Made by a program: the position numbers and the translations under genes
Assembly: GCA_025933775.1 (NCBI GenBank)
Contig: JAICZH010000009.1
Coordinates: 1 to 48,220 of the forward strand
DNA length: 48,220 nt
Reading direction: 5' to 3'
From: Chitinophagaceae bacterium
Lineage (GTDB): Bacteria > Bacteroidota > Bacteroidia > Chitinophagales > Chitinophagaceae
Shown here: positions 37,491 through 46,632 of the stretch, one piece after another
How positions within the stretch are numbered: the first letter of the stretch is position 1
How the letters are laid out: every line of letters starts with the position of its first letter
The notes under the pieces: generated by a model
The model's database searches: none
What the model was told of the DNA's origin: nothing
The model's input: only the letters and a program-made list of their open reading frames with translations

Positions 37491-37614
37491 TTCCTTAGTA
37501 ACGCAAAGAACGCTAAGTGACGCAAAAGATCGCAGAAAGATTTTTTTTAATTATGAACAACAGCTTTGTTTTCTTTGCGATTTCATTGCGCCCTTTGCGA
37601 TACAATCTTTTTAC
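37491..37614. repeat. Dispersed 'AACGCAAAG...CTTTGCG' repeat, copy 2
   Basis: TTCCTTAGTAACGCAAAGAACGCTAAGTGACGCAAAAG...TTTTCTTTGCGATTTCATTGCGCCCTTTGCGATACAATCTTTTTAC; same orientation as copy 1. Confidence 0.7.
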
Positions 37615-37647
37615 ATCATTATTAAACTATCTATTGCATTAGCTGCA

Positions 37648-39069
37648 TTATTTAAAATACAAACTTTCAAATCCTAATTTTTTTAATCCTTTTTGTATTT
37701 CAGGAATTTTCATAAATAGATTCCATATTAATTGGCTTCTATAATTTTCAATCATTACCACAATCGGGCCTTCATCAATGGCAAGATGTGTTTTTGCATA
37801 CCAGTTTTTGGTTTCACTAAAACCATCTGCAAAACCATACGGACCCCAAATTTTATTTCCCAAATCATAATAAAAATGTTTTAATGCTTGCATACTGTAC
37901 TGCGGGGTATAAGGAAAAGAAGATAGCGCTGCCGTGGGTTGTATCACGCCGCGATCGTCCTGCGGGCAATGAGCTACATAGCCTTTGTAACTATCGCCGG
38001 CAGTGAGTCCCCAGCAGTTTGCTCCATAGCCTTTATAACGTTTTGGATTCTCAATGCAATAAGCACGATTGATGAGTGTATGATTTTTTGTTTGCTCTGC
38101 ATAATCAATTCCATTATCATCATTTAATCCGTTCGGATCAATTCCCATATAAGTATATTGTTCAAAAAATAACGGTCCCCCATACTCGAAATTTCCTAAC
38201 GGTAACGCATACCCGAAATATGATTTTCCATTTTTCCAACTGGTACTTTTTACCCATGAATTTTCATATAGCTCTTTTGAAATAGGATGCGAAAGAGAAG
38301 ATGCCGCAACAATATAAGTTATCAATGCTTCATCATAGCCATACACCGGAAAGTTCATATTAAAATCGTTTCGTGGGCTCCAGTGCCAGTAAAGCAATTG
38401 ATTGCTTCCTTTGCTATGCCAGTTCCAATCGGCATCCTGCCACATTTCTTCGATTCTATTTCTGAAATATTTTTCCAATGGCGTATCGCCATTAAAATAT
38501 TCTTTGGCGCATAAAAGCCCCATGAATAAATAAGAAGTTTCAACAATATCGGCGCCATCATCCAGCGGGCCGAAAGGAATTGTTTTGCCGGTAGCTCCAT
38601 TCATAAAGTGCGGAAAAATTCCATGATAGCGATCGGCTTTATTTAAAAAATCAACCATCTTTACCAAACGTTTTAATGCAGTATCTCTTCCGACCCATCC
38701 GCGATTTACTGCAACGATAGTTGCCAGCACACCAAAGCCGGAACCGCCGATGGCACAGGCTTCAGGACCAAATGTTCCTTTGCTGAAATTAGGAACACCT
38801 TCTGCCTCATTTATATAATCCCAATAATAATCGGCTTTTACGGTGTTATCTCTTTCGCGAGCCAAACCACTCACCGGGTGTGCAAACTGCCAGAAGTAAC
38901 GGAACGTTTGCCGTTGCACTACATCAAGCAATTCAGAATCGGATAAACCTTTTATAATTCCTACAGGAGCTATAGAATCAGGAAAAGTTTTTTGATGTTT
39001 ATTTTTTTGAGCCAATAAAATTGCGCCGCAAAAAATAAATATCGTTGTATAAATAATTTTATAAAACAT
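37648..39069 (-). CDS. Glucoamylase-like family protein (GH144-like), secreted
   Basis: 473 aa; 'LSDSELLDVVQRQTFRYFWQFAHPVSGLARERDN', 'GGSGFGVLATIVAVNRGW', 'NCWGLTAGDSYKGYVAHCPQDDRGVIQPTAALSSFPYTP', 'IDEGPIVVMIENYRSQLIWNLFM'. Confidence 0.88.
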   Translation of the reverse strand: MFYKIIYTTIFIFCGAILLAQKNKHQKTFPDSIAPVGIIKGLSDSELLDVVQRQTFRYFWQFAHPVSGLARERDNTVKADYYWDYINEAEGVPNFSKGTFGPEACAIGGSGFGVLATIVAVNRGWVGRDTALKRLVKMVDFLNKADRYHGIFPHFMNGATGKTIPFGPLDDGADIVETSYLFMGLLCAKEYFNGDTPLEKYFRNRIEEMWQDADWNWHSKGSNQLLYWHWSPRNDFNMNFPVYGYDEALITYIVAASSLSHPISKELYENSWVKSTSWKNGKSYFGYALPLGNFEYGGPLFFEQYTYMGIDPNGLNDDNGIDYAEQTKNHTLINRAYCIENPKRYKGYGANCWGLTAGDSYKGYVAHCPQDDRGVIQPTAALSSFPYTPQYSMQALKHFYYDLGNKIWGPYGFADGFSETKNWYAKTHLAIDEGPIVVMIENYRSQLIWNLFMKIPEIQKGLKKLGFESLYFK

Positions 39070-39122
39070 TTTTACTCTTATAAATTAATTTTTATAAATA
39101 AAATCTATTCCCTTCTCAACAT

Positions 39123-40475
39123 TTATTTTAAATAAGGACTTTCAAATCCTAATCTTTTTAATCCATTTTGTATTTCCGGAATATTCATAAACAATTTCCA
39201 TAATAACCCCGTGCGGTAATTTTCAATCATTGCAACAATAGGCCCTTCATCAATGGCAAGATAAGATGTAGCATACCAGTTATGCGATTCGCTGAAAGCA
39301 TCTGTGAATCCATATTTGCCCCATATTTTATCGCCAAGATCAAAATAAAAATATTTCAAAGCCTGCATGGAATATTCCGGCGTGTATGGAAAAGATGATA
39401 ATGCAGCAGTGGGAGAAATTACACCTAAATCATTTGTTGGCGAATGCGCGGAATATCCTTCATAATTATCGCTTGCAGTAAGTCCCCAACAATCGGCGCC
39501 GTAACCTTTGTAATGTTTTGGATTTTCAATACAGTAAGCGCGGTTAATTAAAGTATGATTTTTATTTTGTTCCCAATAATCTGCATATTGATCTTTTAAT
39601 CCATGCGGATCAAGGCCTAAAAAAGAATAGTGTGCAAAGAACAACGGGCCGCCAAAATCAAAACCTAACGGTAACGCATACCCGAAAAATTTTTTACCAT
39701 TGTAAAAATAATTATTCACTGCCCAGCCACGATGATACACCTCTGGTTCAATAGAATGTTCCGGCGATGATGCTGCAAGAATATAGGTGATGAGGCATTC
39801 GTTCCATCCTCTTATTTCATTGTTCATTGCCCAGCCATTGTTGGGGCTCCAATGCCAATATAAAACACTGATGCCGCCGCGTGTTTGCCAGTTATAATCT
39901 ACATCATTCCATAGCCACCTAATTCTTTGCCGCAATTCATTTTCTTTACGATTATCTTTATTAAAATAAGCTCTTGCGCAAAGCAATCCTTGCATTAAAT
40001 AAGAAGTTTCCACCACATCGCCGCCGTCATCTTTTGAGCTGAATGGAATTGTTTTTCCTGTTTCGCCATTGAGCCAGTGCGGAAATATTCCATGATATTT
40101 ATCAGCTTTAGAAAGAAATTTTACCAATCGTAAAAGACGACCTGCCGCTGTGTCTCTTGTGATCCAGTTCCTGTTGGCTGCAACAATTATTGCCATAACG
40201 CCAAAGCCTGTACCGCCCGTCGCTGCTACTTCCGGGCCGTAATCGGTAACGTTACTGCGTTCTCTTGCCATGCCGCTTACGGGATCGGCAAAATCCCAGA
40301 AATATTTGAAAGTTTGTTTTTGAACGAGGTCAAGCAATTCAGAATCGGAAAGATTTTTTTGTATAATTAATGATGAATCGTTAGAATTTTTTTCAACAAT
40401 TTTTTTTTTCTTTTGGGCAAATGAAAAATTAAAAAATAATAAAAAGATAATTAAGCAATAAAAGTTCTTCATCAA
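39123..40475 (-). CDS. Glucoamylase-like family protein (GH144-like), tandem paralogue
   Basis: 450 aa; near-parallel motifs to the 37648-39069 product (LSDSELLDLVQKQTFKYFWDFADPVSGMARERSN..., YGADCWGLTASDNYEGYSAHSP...). Confidence 0.88.
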   Translation of the reverse strand: MMKNFYCLIIFLLFFNFSFAQKKKKIVEKNSNDSSLIIQKNLSDSELLDLVQKQTFKYFWDFADPVSGMARERSNVTDYGPEVAATGGTGFGVMAIIVAANRNWITRDTAAGRLLRLVKFLSKADKYHGIFPHWLNGETGKTIPFSSKDDGGDVVETSYLMQGLLCARAYFNKDNRKENELRQRIRWLWNDVDYNWQTRGGISVLYWHWSPNNGWAMNNEIRGWNECLITYILAASSPEHSIEPEVYHRGWAVNNYFYNGKKFFGYALPLGFDFGGPLFFAHYSFLGLDPHGLKDQYADYWEQNKNHTLINRAYCIENPKHYKGYGADCWGLTASDNYEGYSAHSPTNDLGVISPTAALSSFPYTPEYSMQALKYFYFDLGDKIWGKYGFTDAFSESHNWYATSYLAIDEGPIVAMIENYRTGLLWKLFMNIPEIQNGLKRLGFESPYLK

Positions 40476-40573
40476 GGCAAATAATTTTGTGATAAAGATA
40501 CGGCAAACGTTCGCCTTTATAATATCATCATTTAATGCTATGAAAAAAAATGTGCATTGTGAAATTTATAAAA

Positions 40574-41233
40574 TTATTTGTTGCCTGCTGCGATACGAAT
40601 GGTTTGCACATAATATTTTGCTTCATCAATAAATTTTTGTGTAACTGAATCATTTCTTCGGCTGGTTAATTCAAAATTAAAATCAATAGTGCCTCTTCTA
40701 AGAGTAGTACTTGCTAATAACTTTTTTAAATATTCATTTTTGGCGCTATCGTATTTATCAATAATAATAATTGAAAAATAACGATCGCCAATTTTTTCAA
40801 CCGTATCCGATTTTATAAAACGCAAAGAAGGATCATTGATGATATAAAATTTTTTATGATCGTGAAACGATAAAATGAAATCGCGGTTATTTGTTTTATC
40901 GCTGTCAGCAGCATTAATGTAAGGATTATGAATGATAGTAAATTGTTCCACAGAATCATTTAATGATTGGTAATGATAGCCGGTTTCCATATACACCGGC
41001 AAATGCTTTGGCTGAAACCTGTATTTTCTTTTTTCGCAAGGAGCGCCGCAATCAGAATAATGAATCCAGGTAAAAGAAGTATCGTAACGAACCGGAAGTT
41101 CAATGGAAACCTTGCCCAGTCCATCTTTCAAAGAAATTATTTGAGGCCTGGAAGCTTCCGGCGGCGAAATTTTTTTAATGGAAATATTACAGGCAATCAA
41201 TAATACAATAAAAAAAAATAAAATACTTTTCAT
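40574..41233 (-). CDS. Hypothetical lipoprotein
   Basis: ORF to 41263; likely start MKSILFFFIVLLIACNISIKK (about 41233) with lipobox IAC; no confident family. Confidence 0.7.
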   Translation of the reverse strand: MKSILFFFIVLLIACNISIKKISPPEASRPQIISLKDGLGKVSIELPVRYDTSFTWIHYSDCGAPCEKRKYRFQPKHLPVYMETGYHYQSLNDSVEQFTIIHNPYINAADSDKTNNRDFILSFHDHKKFYIINDPSLRFIKSDTVEKIGDRYFSIIIIDKYDSAKNEYLKKLLASTTLRRGTIDFNFELTSRRNDSVTQKFIDEAKYYVQTIRIAAGNK

Positions 41234-41264
41234 GTAAACAAGATGCTTAAAAAAAGTCATCACA

Positions 41265-42821
41265 TTATTTTCCGGTATTTTTTAAAATTATAAATGGCGG
41301 CGATTGTTTCCAATCAACTTTACTTTTCATCATGGAAGGGCCTATTGAAAAATTTCCTAAAATTAAATCAGTCTTTCCATCGCTATCAATATCGCCGGCA
41401 TCCATAGTAAGCCACCTGCCCATTGTTGCCTGCGGAATTGAATAGGGTTGAAATGTAAAATCGCCCGTGTTCTTTAAATACACAAAACTTTCTTCAGGTT
41501 GATGATTATAATCTGCAAAAAAAGAAATGGTTGCAATATCAAGATCGCCATCGCCATCATAATCTCTTGCAATAGCTTTGTAACAACCATTTATAGGATA
41601 AAAATATTTTTGCGTAAAATGATTGGTTTTATCATTCATAAAAATATATACTCCATGATATGGTTTTAGCACTGGTGAATAATCTGCATTATCGCCGCAG
41701 GTATAAACAATATCGGGATAACCATCTTTATTAAAATCATCCAATTCAAAATAGGATGAACCATAAGACGGCGGAAATCTCAACACTTGTTGCTGATCGA
41801 AATTTCCATTTCCTTTATTGGTAAAAAGAAAGATACTTTCATCGCCTTGTGCGAAAAGCGCCCATATATCGGGCTTTCCATCGTGATTGTAATCTTGTAT
41901 ATACACTTTTATAGCGCCGGGAACATTTCGTAAAATATGTTTTTGAAAATGATTGTCGCCAAGGTTTTCCATCCAAGATAATGCACCGGTTAAAAATCCA
42001 AATTCGCAAATCACGTAATCCATTTTTCCATCATTGTTCAAATCAACAGGAGTTATTTGCACAGGCCGTTGCAAACTATCAATAAACGATGTGGTATCTT
42101 TTTGATACCGGTTATCCGGATTTTCATGAATTAATATTCCTTTGCCAAACTTACCATTGTTTGGATTTAAAATTCCTATATCACATGCCAGTAAATTATT
42201 TTTTTCATAATCAATGTCAACCACCGGGCCGGTATTTGTAACTGAATCTTTTATTTTTAAATTGCTATCAAAAAAATAAATATTTTGTTTTATCGCATCG
42301 CTTATAACAATGGTATGCAGTGTATCGCCGGGATAAAATTTTACATAAGTGGTTGCAGCATTCCTATAAGTTTGCGAAGGTATTTCTACATTAAAAAGAG
42401 AAAGCCCGTTAGTAATTTTTTTATCTCTTTTTTGTGCCGGCAACGAATCAGGAGAAGTGGCTACATAGTAATCAATAATATTTTGCCATTGCTCTAAACT
42501 CACATCAGGTTGCGAAGGATAAAAATTGGAACCAATATTTTTATCTCTTATTACCGGATACATGTTAAACCCTAGATTAAAAATGCCCAGTCGTGGCCCC
42601 ATTTGCGGCAGCACGCCTTTTTCCCAGCTTTTAGCATCAAGCAAAGAAGGATCGGGAAACTGGTGACAGGTGGCGCAATAAATTTTTGCAAGCGATTCTC
42701 CTTTTTTTATGCTGGATAATGAAACATCAGCATGGGCGCTGTTTCTATGATAATTTGTACAGGAAAATAAAATAAAAAGAAAAAAAGTAAATAATAAAAA
42801 AACGTGGTTATATTTTATCAT
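41265..42821 (-). CDS. Lipoprotein with N-terminal cytochrome c motif and FG-GAP/VCBS beta-propeller
   Basis: 518 aa; lipobox 'LFSCTNYH', 'GESLAKIYCATCHQFPDPSLL' (CxxCH), multiple 'DLNNDGKMDYV', 'DYNHDGKPDIW', 'DFNKDGYPDIV', 'DYDGDGDLDIA' repeats. Confidence 0.9.
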   Translation of the reverse strand: MIKYNHVFLLFTFFLFILFSCTNYHRNSAHADVSLSSIKKGESLAKIYCATCHQFPDPSLLDAKSWEKGVLPQMGPRLGIFNLGFNMYPVIRDKNIGSNFYPSQPDVSLEQWQNIIDYYVATSPDSLPAQKRDKKITNGLSLFNVEIPSQTYRNAATTYVKFYPGDTLHTIVISDAIKQNIYFFDSNLKIKDSVTNTGPVVDIDYEKNNLLACDIGILNPNNGKFGKGILIHENPDNRYQKDTTSFIDSLQRPVQITPVDLNNDGKMDYVICEFGFLTGALSWMENLGDNHFQKHILRNVPGAIKVYIQDYNHDGKPDIWALFAQGDESIFLFTNKGNGNFDQQQVLRFPPSYGSSYFELDDFNKDGYPDIVYTCGDNADYSPVLKPYHGVYIFMNDKTNHFTQKYFYPINGCYKAIARDYDGDGDLDIATISFFADYNHQPEESFVYLKNTGDFTFQPYSIPQATMGRWLTMDAGDIDSDGKTDLILGNFSIGPSMMKSKVDWKQSPPFIILKNTGK

Positions 42822-42860
42822 TGATTAAAATAATTTTATTGAGCAGTAAAAAAATTATTT

Positions 42861-42936
42861 CACGCAAAGGCGCATAAGATATTAAGACGCAAAAATATTT
42901 TCTTAGCGTCTTTATTAACTTAGTTTTCTTTGCGTG
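42861..42936. repeat. Dispersed 'CACGCAAAG...CTTTGCGTG' inverted repeat, copy 3
   Basis: CACGCAAAGGCGCATAAGATATTAAGACGCAAAAATATTTTCTTAGCGTCTTTATTAACTTAGTTTTCTTTGCGTG; terminal 9-bp perfect inverted repeat. Confidence 0.7.
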
Positions 42937-42955
42937 AAACCAAATGGTACGATCA

Positions 42956-45900
42956 TTATTGAAAACGTATATGTCTTGTTTCACCTTTATTGTTTTTTAT
43001 ATCTATCGAAGAAACATTATTACCAATCGTTATAAACCTTCCCGATTGTGATAAGAAAGAAGAACCATAATCAATTTCACGTTTTTGTTTTTTACCATTT
43101 TTATAAGTGATGACGGCGCTTTCATCAAAAGGCATGAAAGGTATTATTTTATTATTTCCTTTCAATTCAAAAATTTTTAATGGCCCTTTGTTTTGGCTTG
43201 CTGCAATTAAATATTTTCCCTGTTTATTTTTTAATGCAACCATAGCTTTTCCATTACCAGGAATATAAATGCCACTTTGTAAAATTGATAATGGTGTAAA
43301 GTATCCTTTGCCATCGCCCTGCAACATCAAACCATTTAATGCATCATATCTTCCCACACTTACTTCGGTTCCATAATCGTTGCCATTAATTAATACATCA
43401 GGGTTTCCATCGTTATTAAAATCACCAACCAACATTCCATTAATTACTGAAAGCTGCGCCTGTGCCGGCAAAGGAATCATTGTAAATTTTCCTTTTCCAT
43501 TATTTTTTAATAAAGCAGAATAAAAATAATTGGCATGAAGTTGTAAAGCCCCCTTTCTCTGTTCCGGAGTTAAAATGGAATCCATAGGAGCCACGGCAAA
43601 TGATTTATAATTTTCAAATCTTTTTCTTATACCAATCATTTGAGTTAATATATCATCACGCGATTGAGCAGGAAAATCTTTTCTTGTTGTATCAGTTTGC
43701 GAAGCGGGCAAATACAAAGAAGGGAATGCGTCGTAGGTTCCATTATTATCAAAATCTTTTGCAATAATACTTACCGGATATTTTTCATCTCCTTTATAAA
43801 AAGAATTTAAACCAAGATTTCCTACGATATAATCCATGTTACCATCATTATCAAAATCGCCTGCTACGATTGAATTCCACCAGCCGATTTTATTTTGCAC
43901 ACCTGTTGCTGCAGTTACATCTTTAAAAATTCCATGATCATTTTTAAAAAATCGTAAAGGCATCCATTCGCCTGCGAGTATCAGGTCGGGCCAACCGTCA
44001 TTATCAAAATCAGTAAACAATGCATCGCATACGAGTCCAATATTTTTTAATTGTGGCGCAACTTCGTTAGTAACATCTGTAAATTTTATATGACCATTTT
44101 TACTATCATTTCTAAATATAAAACTGGATACAGGTTTTGGATAATAACCCGGGTCCACTCTTCCCGAAACAAATAAATCGAGATCGCCGTCTTTATCATA
44201 ATCAATCGCACGCACACACATTTTACTGGTAAAGTTTTGAGGGAGCTCCGTAGTATCTTCAGTAAAGTTTCCTTTGCCATCATTGATATATAATTTATCC
44301 TGGTAGCAGGCTGTATTTCTTGCGCCCTGGTAACCGCCGCTGGTAATATACATATCGAGATCGCCATCGCCATCTGCATCAAATAACAAAATGCCCTCAT
44401 CGCCGGAATCTTTTTTTCGTGTATCCGTGACCGTTAGTAACGGTTTTTGAATAAATTTTCCATTGGGTTGTTGTAAAAATAAAGTGGCGCTACGATAATA
44501 AGAACCCCCGCAAACAATATCATCTAAACCGTTTCCATCAACATCTCCCACAGCAAGCGATGGGCCGTATTCAGATAATTTATGAGGAAGCGTTTTCTGA
44601 ATATTAAAATCTATAAAATCACTATCCCGGTCTGCATAATTTATTTTTACAGAATCTGTAATATCTTTAAATAAAGCATTGCTGTCAATTTTTAAAGATG
44701 GGCGTACATAAAAATCATGTGCATCTTTTTTGTTGATGATGATGGTGCGATTGACAGCAACATGTTGCAGCAATTGTTCTTTTCCATTTTGCCATATTAC
44801 TATTAGCGAATCTATATTGGTTACATTGCCAAGCCCGAAATGAGGCTCAATCTGCATGGTAGATAAATAACCCCTGTACGGGCTTTGCTCATATACTTGT
44901 TGTTTGCCCCCGTAAAATAATTTTATAATTGTTCCTAATCCATTTACGTTTTGAGAATCGCCCTGCAATTTTATGGCGAGATAATTTGAGTGATTTGTTT
45001 TGGAATTCATGGAAGTGTTTTCATAAACCGATGCTTCGTCATTAATGTTATTAACGATCATATCCATGTCTCCATCATTATCAAGATCGGCGTAAGCAGC
45101 GCCGTTTGAAAAAGTGGTATCGGTTAATCCCCAGCTATTAGTAGCATCAGTAAAAGTTAAGTTGCCATTATTATGAAAAGCATAGTTGTGCAACTTCACA
45201 GTTGGTATTTGCGAAAGTGTTAAGCTCATGCTTGCCACCTGTGCCGATCCCATACGAAAGCTAACAAAGTCGTGATCGGTTATATCTTTTGGAAAACCAT
45301 TTGTAATTACAATATCTCTGAAACCATCATTGTCAAAATCAGTAACCAATGGGCACCAGCTCCAGTCAGTTTGCGAAATGCCTGAATAAAAGCCTATATC
45401 ACTAAAAATGGGATCGCCAATGGAATCACCTCCATTCAATCTCGGGCCTTCATTTAACTGTAAAGTATTTCTTACATATTGATATTGGTAGCCGTACAAA
45501 TCACTGTTCTGATACGTTCGGTAGTTATTGCTACCGAGCATCATTTTCTTTCGGTAATTATCTTCAGGATTCATATCAAGCTCTACAACATCTGCCAGTC
45601 CATCATTATTAATATCAATTACATCCTGTCCCATTCCATTGGCGGAAGTATGTTTAAAATACGTTGCCGCTTTATCAGTAAAAGTGCCGTCGTGATTATT
45701 AATATATAAAACATCATTTGAATTAAAATCATTGGTAACAAGAATATCTTTCCATCCATCGTTATTAAAATCGGCAATGTTTACGCTATGGCTGTATCCT
45801 TCCATTGTAATGCCTGCCTGTTTAGAAACATTGGTAAATACAGGATGTTTTAAAACCGGATTCCAGTCGTTTCTGTACAATCTGCCTGTGCTTGGGAAAG

Positions 45901-46549
45901 AACCATCATTTATTTTTGGGCGAAACACGGAAGGATTATTTTGCGGTAAAATTTCATTTACGGCAAGATACATATCAAGATCGCCATCATTATCATAATC
46001 AAAAAAAGCCGCCATAGTAGAATGCGTTGTATCGTTCAATCCATATTCTGCAGCCATTTCTTTAAATACAGGCACTCCATTTTTATCCAATCCCTGGTTG
46101 ACGTATAAAAGATTCTCTCTTTTTGCAGGGTCTTTTTCCATAGCAACGCATACATATATATCCATCCACCCATCATTATTAATATCAACCACTGAAACAC
46201 CTCTGCACCACCTGCCTTCGCCGGTAACTTTCGCTTCATTGGTTACATCTTCAAATTTAAGATTGCCTTTGTTTAAATATAATTTATTGGAAACGACATT
46301 GCCTGTAAAATAAATATCCTGCAAACCATCATTATTAAAATCGCCGATGCCCACTCCGCCGCCGTTATAAATGTTTGTTACTTTAATTGGATTTAAAGAA
46401 TCGTTTTCAACAATTTTATTATTGAAATGAATACCGGAATGAGAAGACGGAACTATGTGAAATAAAGTATCAGGTTGATGTTTACAACCCATCATGAATA
46501 TAAAACAAGAAAGAAAAGATAAGTATAAAAAAAAGCGATGCGATTTCAT
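42956..46549 (-). CDS. Large FG-GAP/VCBS repeat lipoprotein with ASPIC/UnbV domain (CRTAC1-like)
   Basis: 1197 aa; lipobox 'FMMGCKHQ'; many 'DFNNDGxxDI' repeats; 'LAIKLQGDSQNVNGLGTIIKLFYGGKQQVYEQSPYRGYLSTMQIEPHFGLGNVTNIDSLIVIWQNGKEQLL' is ASPIC/UnbV-like. Confidence 0.93.
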   Translation of the reverse strand: MKSHRFFLYLSFLSCFIFMMGCKHQPDTLFHIVPSSHSGIHFNNKIVENDSLNPIKVTNIYNGGGVGIGDFNNDGLQDIYFTGNVVSNKLYLNKGNLKFEDVTNEAKVTGEGRWCRGVSVVDINNDGWMDIYVCVAMEKDPAKRENLLYVNQGLDKNGVPVFKEMAAEYGLNDTTHSTMAAFFDYDNDGDLDMYLAVNEILPQNNPSVFRPKINDGSFPSTGRLYRNDWNPVLKHPVFTNVSKQAGITMEGYSHSVNIADFNNDGWKDILVTNDFNSNDVLYINNHDGTFTDKAATYFKHTSANGMGQDVIDINNDGLADVVELDMNPEDNYRKKMMLGSNNYRTYQNSDLYGYQYQYVRNTLQLNEGPRLNGGDSIGDPIFSDIGFYSGISQTDWSWCPLVTDFDNDGFRDIVITNGFPKDITDHDFVSFRMGSAQVASMSLTLSQIPTVKLHNYAFHNNGNLTFTDATNSWGLTDTTFSNGAAYADLDNDGDMDMIVNNINDEASVYENTSMNSKTNHSNYLAIKLQGDSQNVNGLGTIIKLFYGGKQQVYEQSPYRGYLSTMQIEPHFGLGNVTNIDSLIVIWQNGKEQLLQHVAVNRTIIINKKDAHDFYVRPSLKIDSNALFKDITDSVKINYADRDSDFIDFNIQKTLPHKLSEYGPSLAVGDVDGNGLDDIVCGGSYYRSATLFLQQPNGKFIQKPLLTVTDTRKKDSGDEGILLFDADGDGDLDMYITSGGYQGARNTACYQDKLYINDGKGNFTEDTTELPQNFTSKMCVRAIDYDKDGDLDLFVSGRVDPGYYPKPVSSFIFRNDSKNGHIKFTDVTNEVAPQLKNIGLVCDALFTDFDNDGWPDLILAGEWMPLRFFKNDHGIFKDVTAATGVQNKIGWWNSIVAGDFDNDGNMDYIVGNLGLNSFYKGDEKYPVSIIAKDFDNNGTYDAFPSLYLPASQTDTTRKDFPAQSRDDILTQMIGIRKRFENYKSFAVAPMDSILTPEQRKGALQLHANYFYSALLKNNGKGKFTMIPLPAQAQLSVINGMLVGDFNNDGNPDVLINGNDYGTEVSVGRYDALNGLMLQGDGKGYFTPLSILQSGIYIPGNGKAMVALKNKQGKYLIAASQNKGPLKIFELKGNNKIIPFMPFDESAVITYKNGKKQKREIDYGSSFLSQSGRFITIGNNVSSIDIKNNKGETRHIRFQ

Positions 46550-46583
46550 GTAAGTTAAATACTGATGGATGTAAATTAATAAA

Positions 46584-46608
46584 AAAGAGGTAGGGTTGCT
46601 ACCTCTTT
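46584..46608 (-). terminator. Rho-independent terminator downstream of susD
   Basis: On minus strand AAAGAGGTAG-CAACC-CTACCTCTTT followed by T-run. Confidence 0.8.
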
Positions 46609-46632
46609 AAAAAAAAATGACATTATTATAAA

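Noticed and set aside
38197-39685. CCTAACGGTAACGCATACCCGAAA present twice (about 38197 and about 39667), resembling the dispersed motif in reverse
   Set aside because: Explained by the conserved coding sequence FGYALPLG in the two GH144-like paralogues.
44086-44400. 104-aa minus-strand ORF within the FG-GAP gene
   Set aside because: Alternative frame of a repeat-rich coding region (frame-shifted DxDxDG repeats).
44425-44445. GTATCCGTGACCGTTAGTAACGG resembling the dispersed 24-nt motif
   Set aside because: Lies within the FG-GAP coding sequence (VTDTRKK region) and matches only partly; coincidental.
42956-46549. Regularly spaced similar sub-sequences that could suggest a tandem DNA repeat or CRISPR-like array
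   Set aside because: They encode FG-GAP DxNNDGxxD protein repeats, with no conserved DNA repeat/spacer structure.
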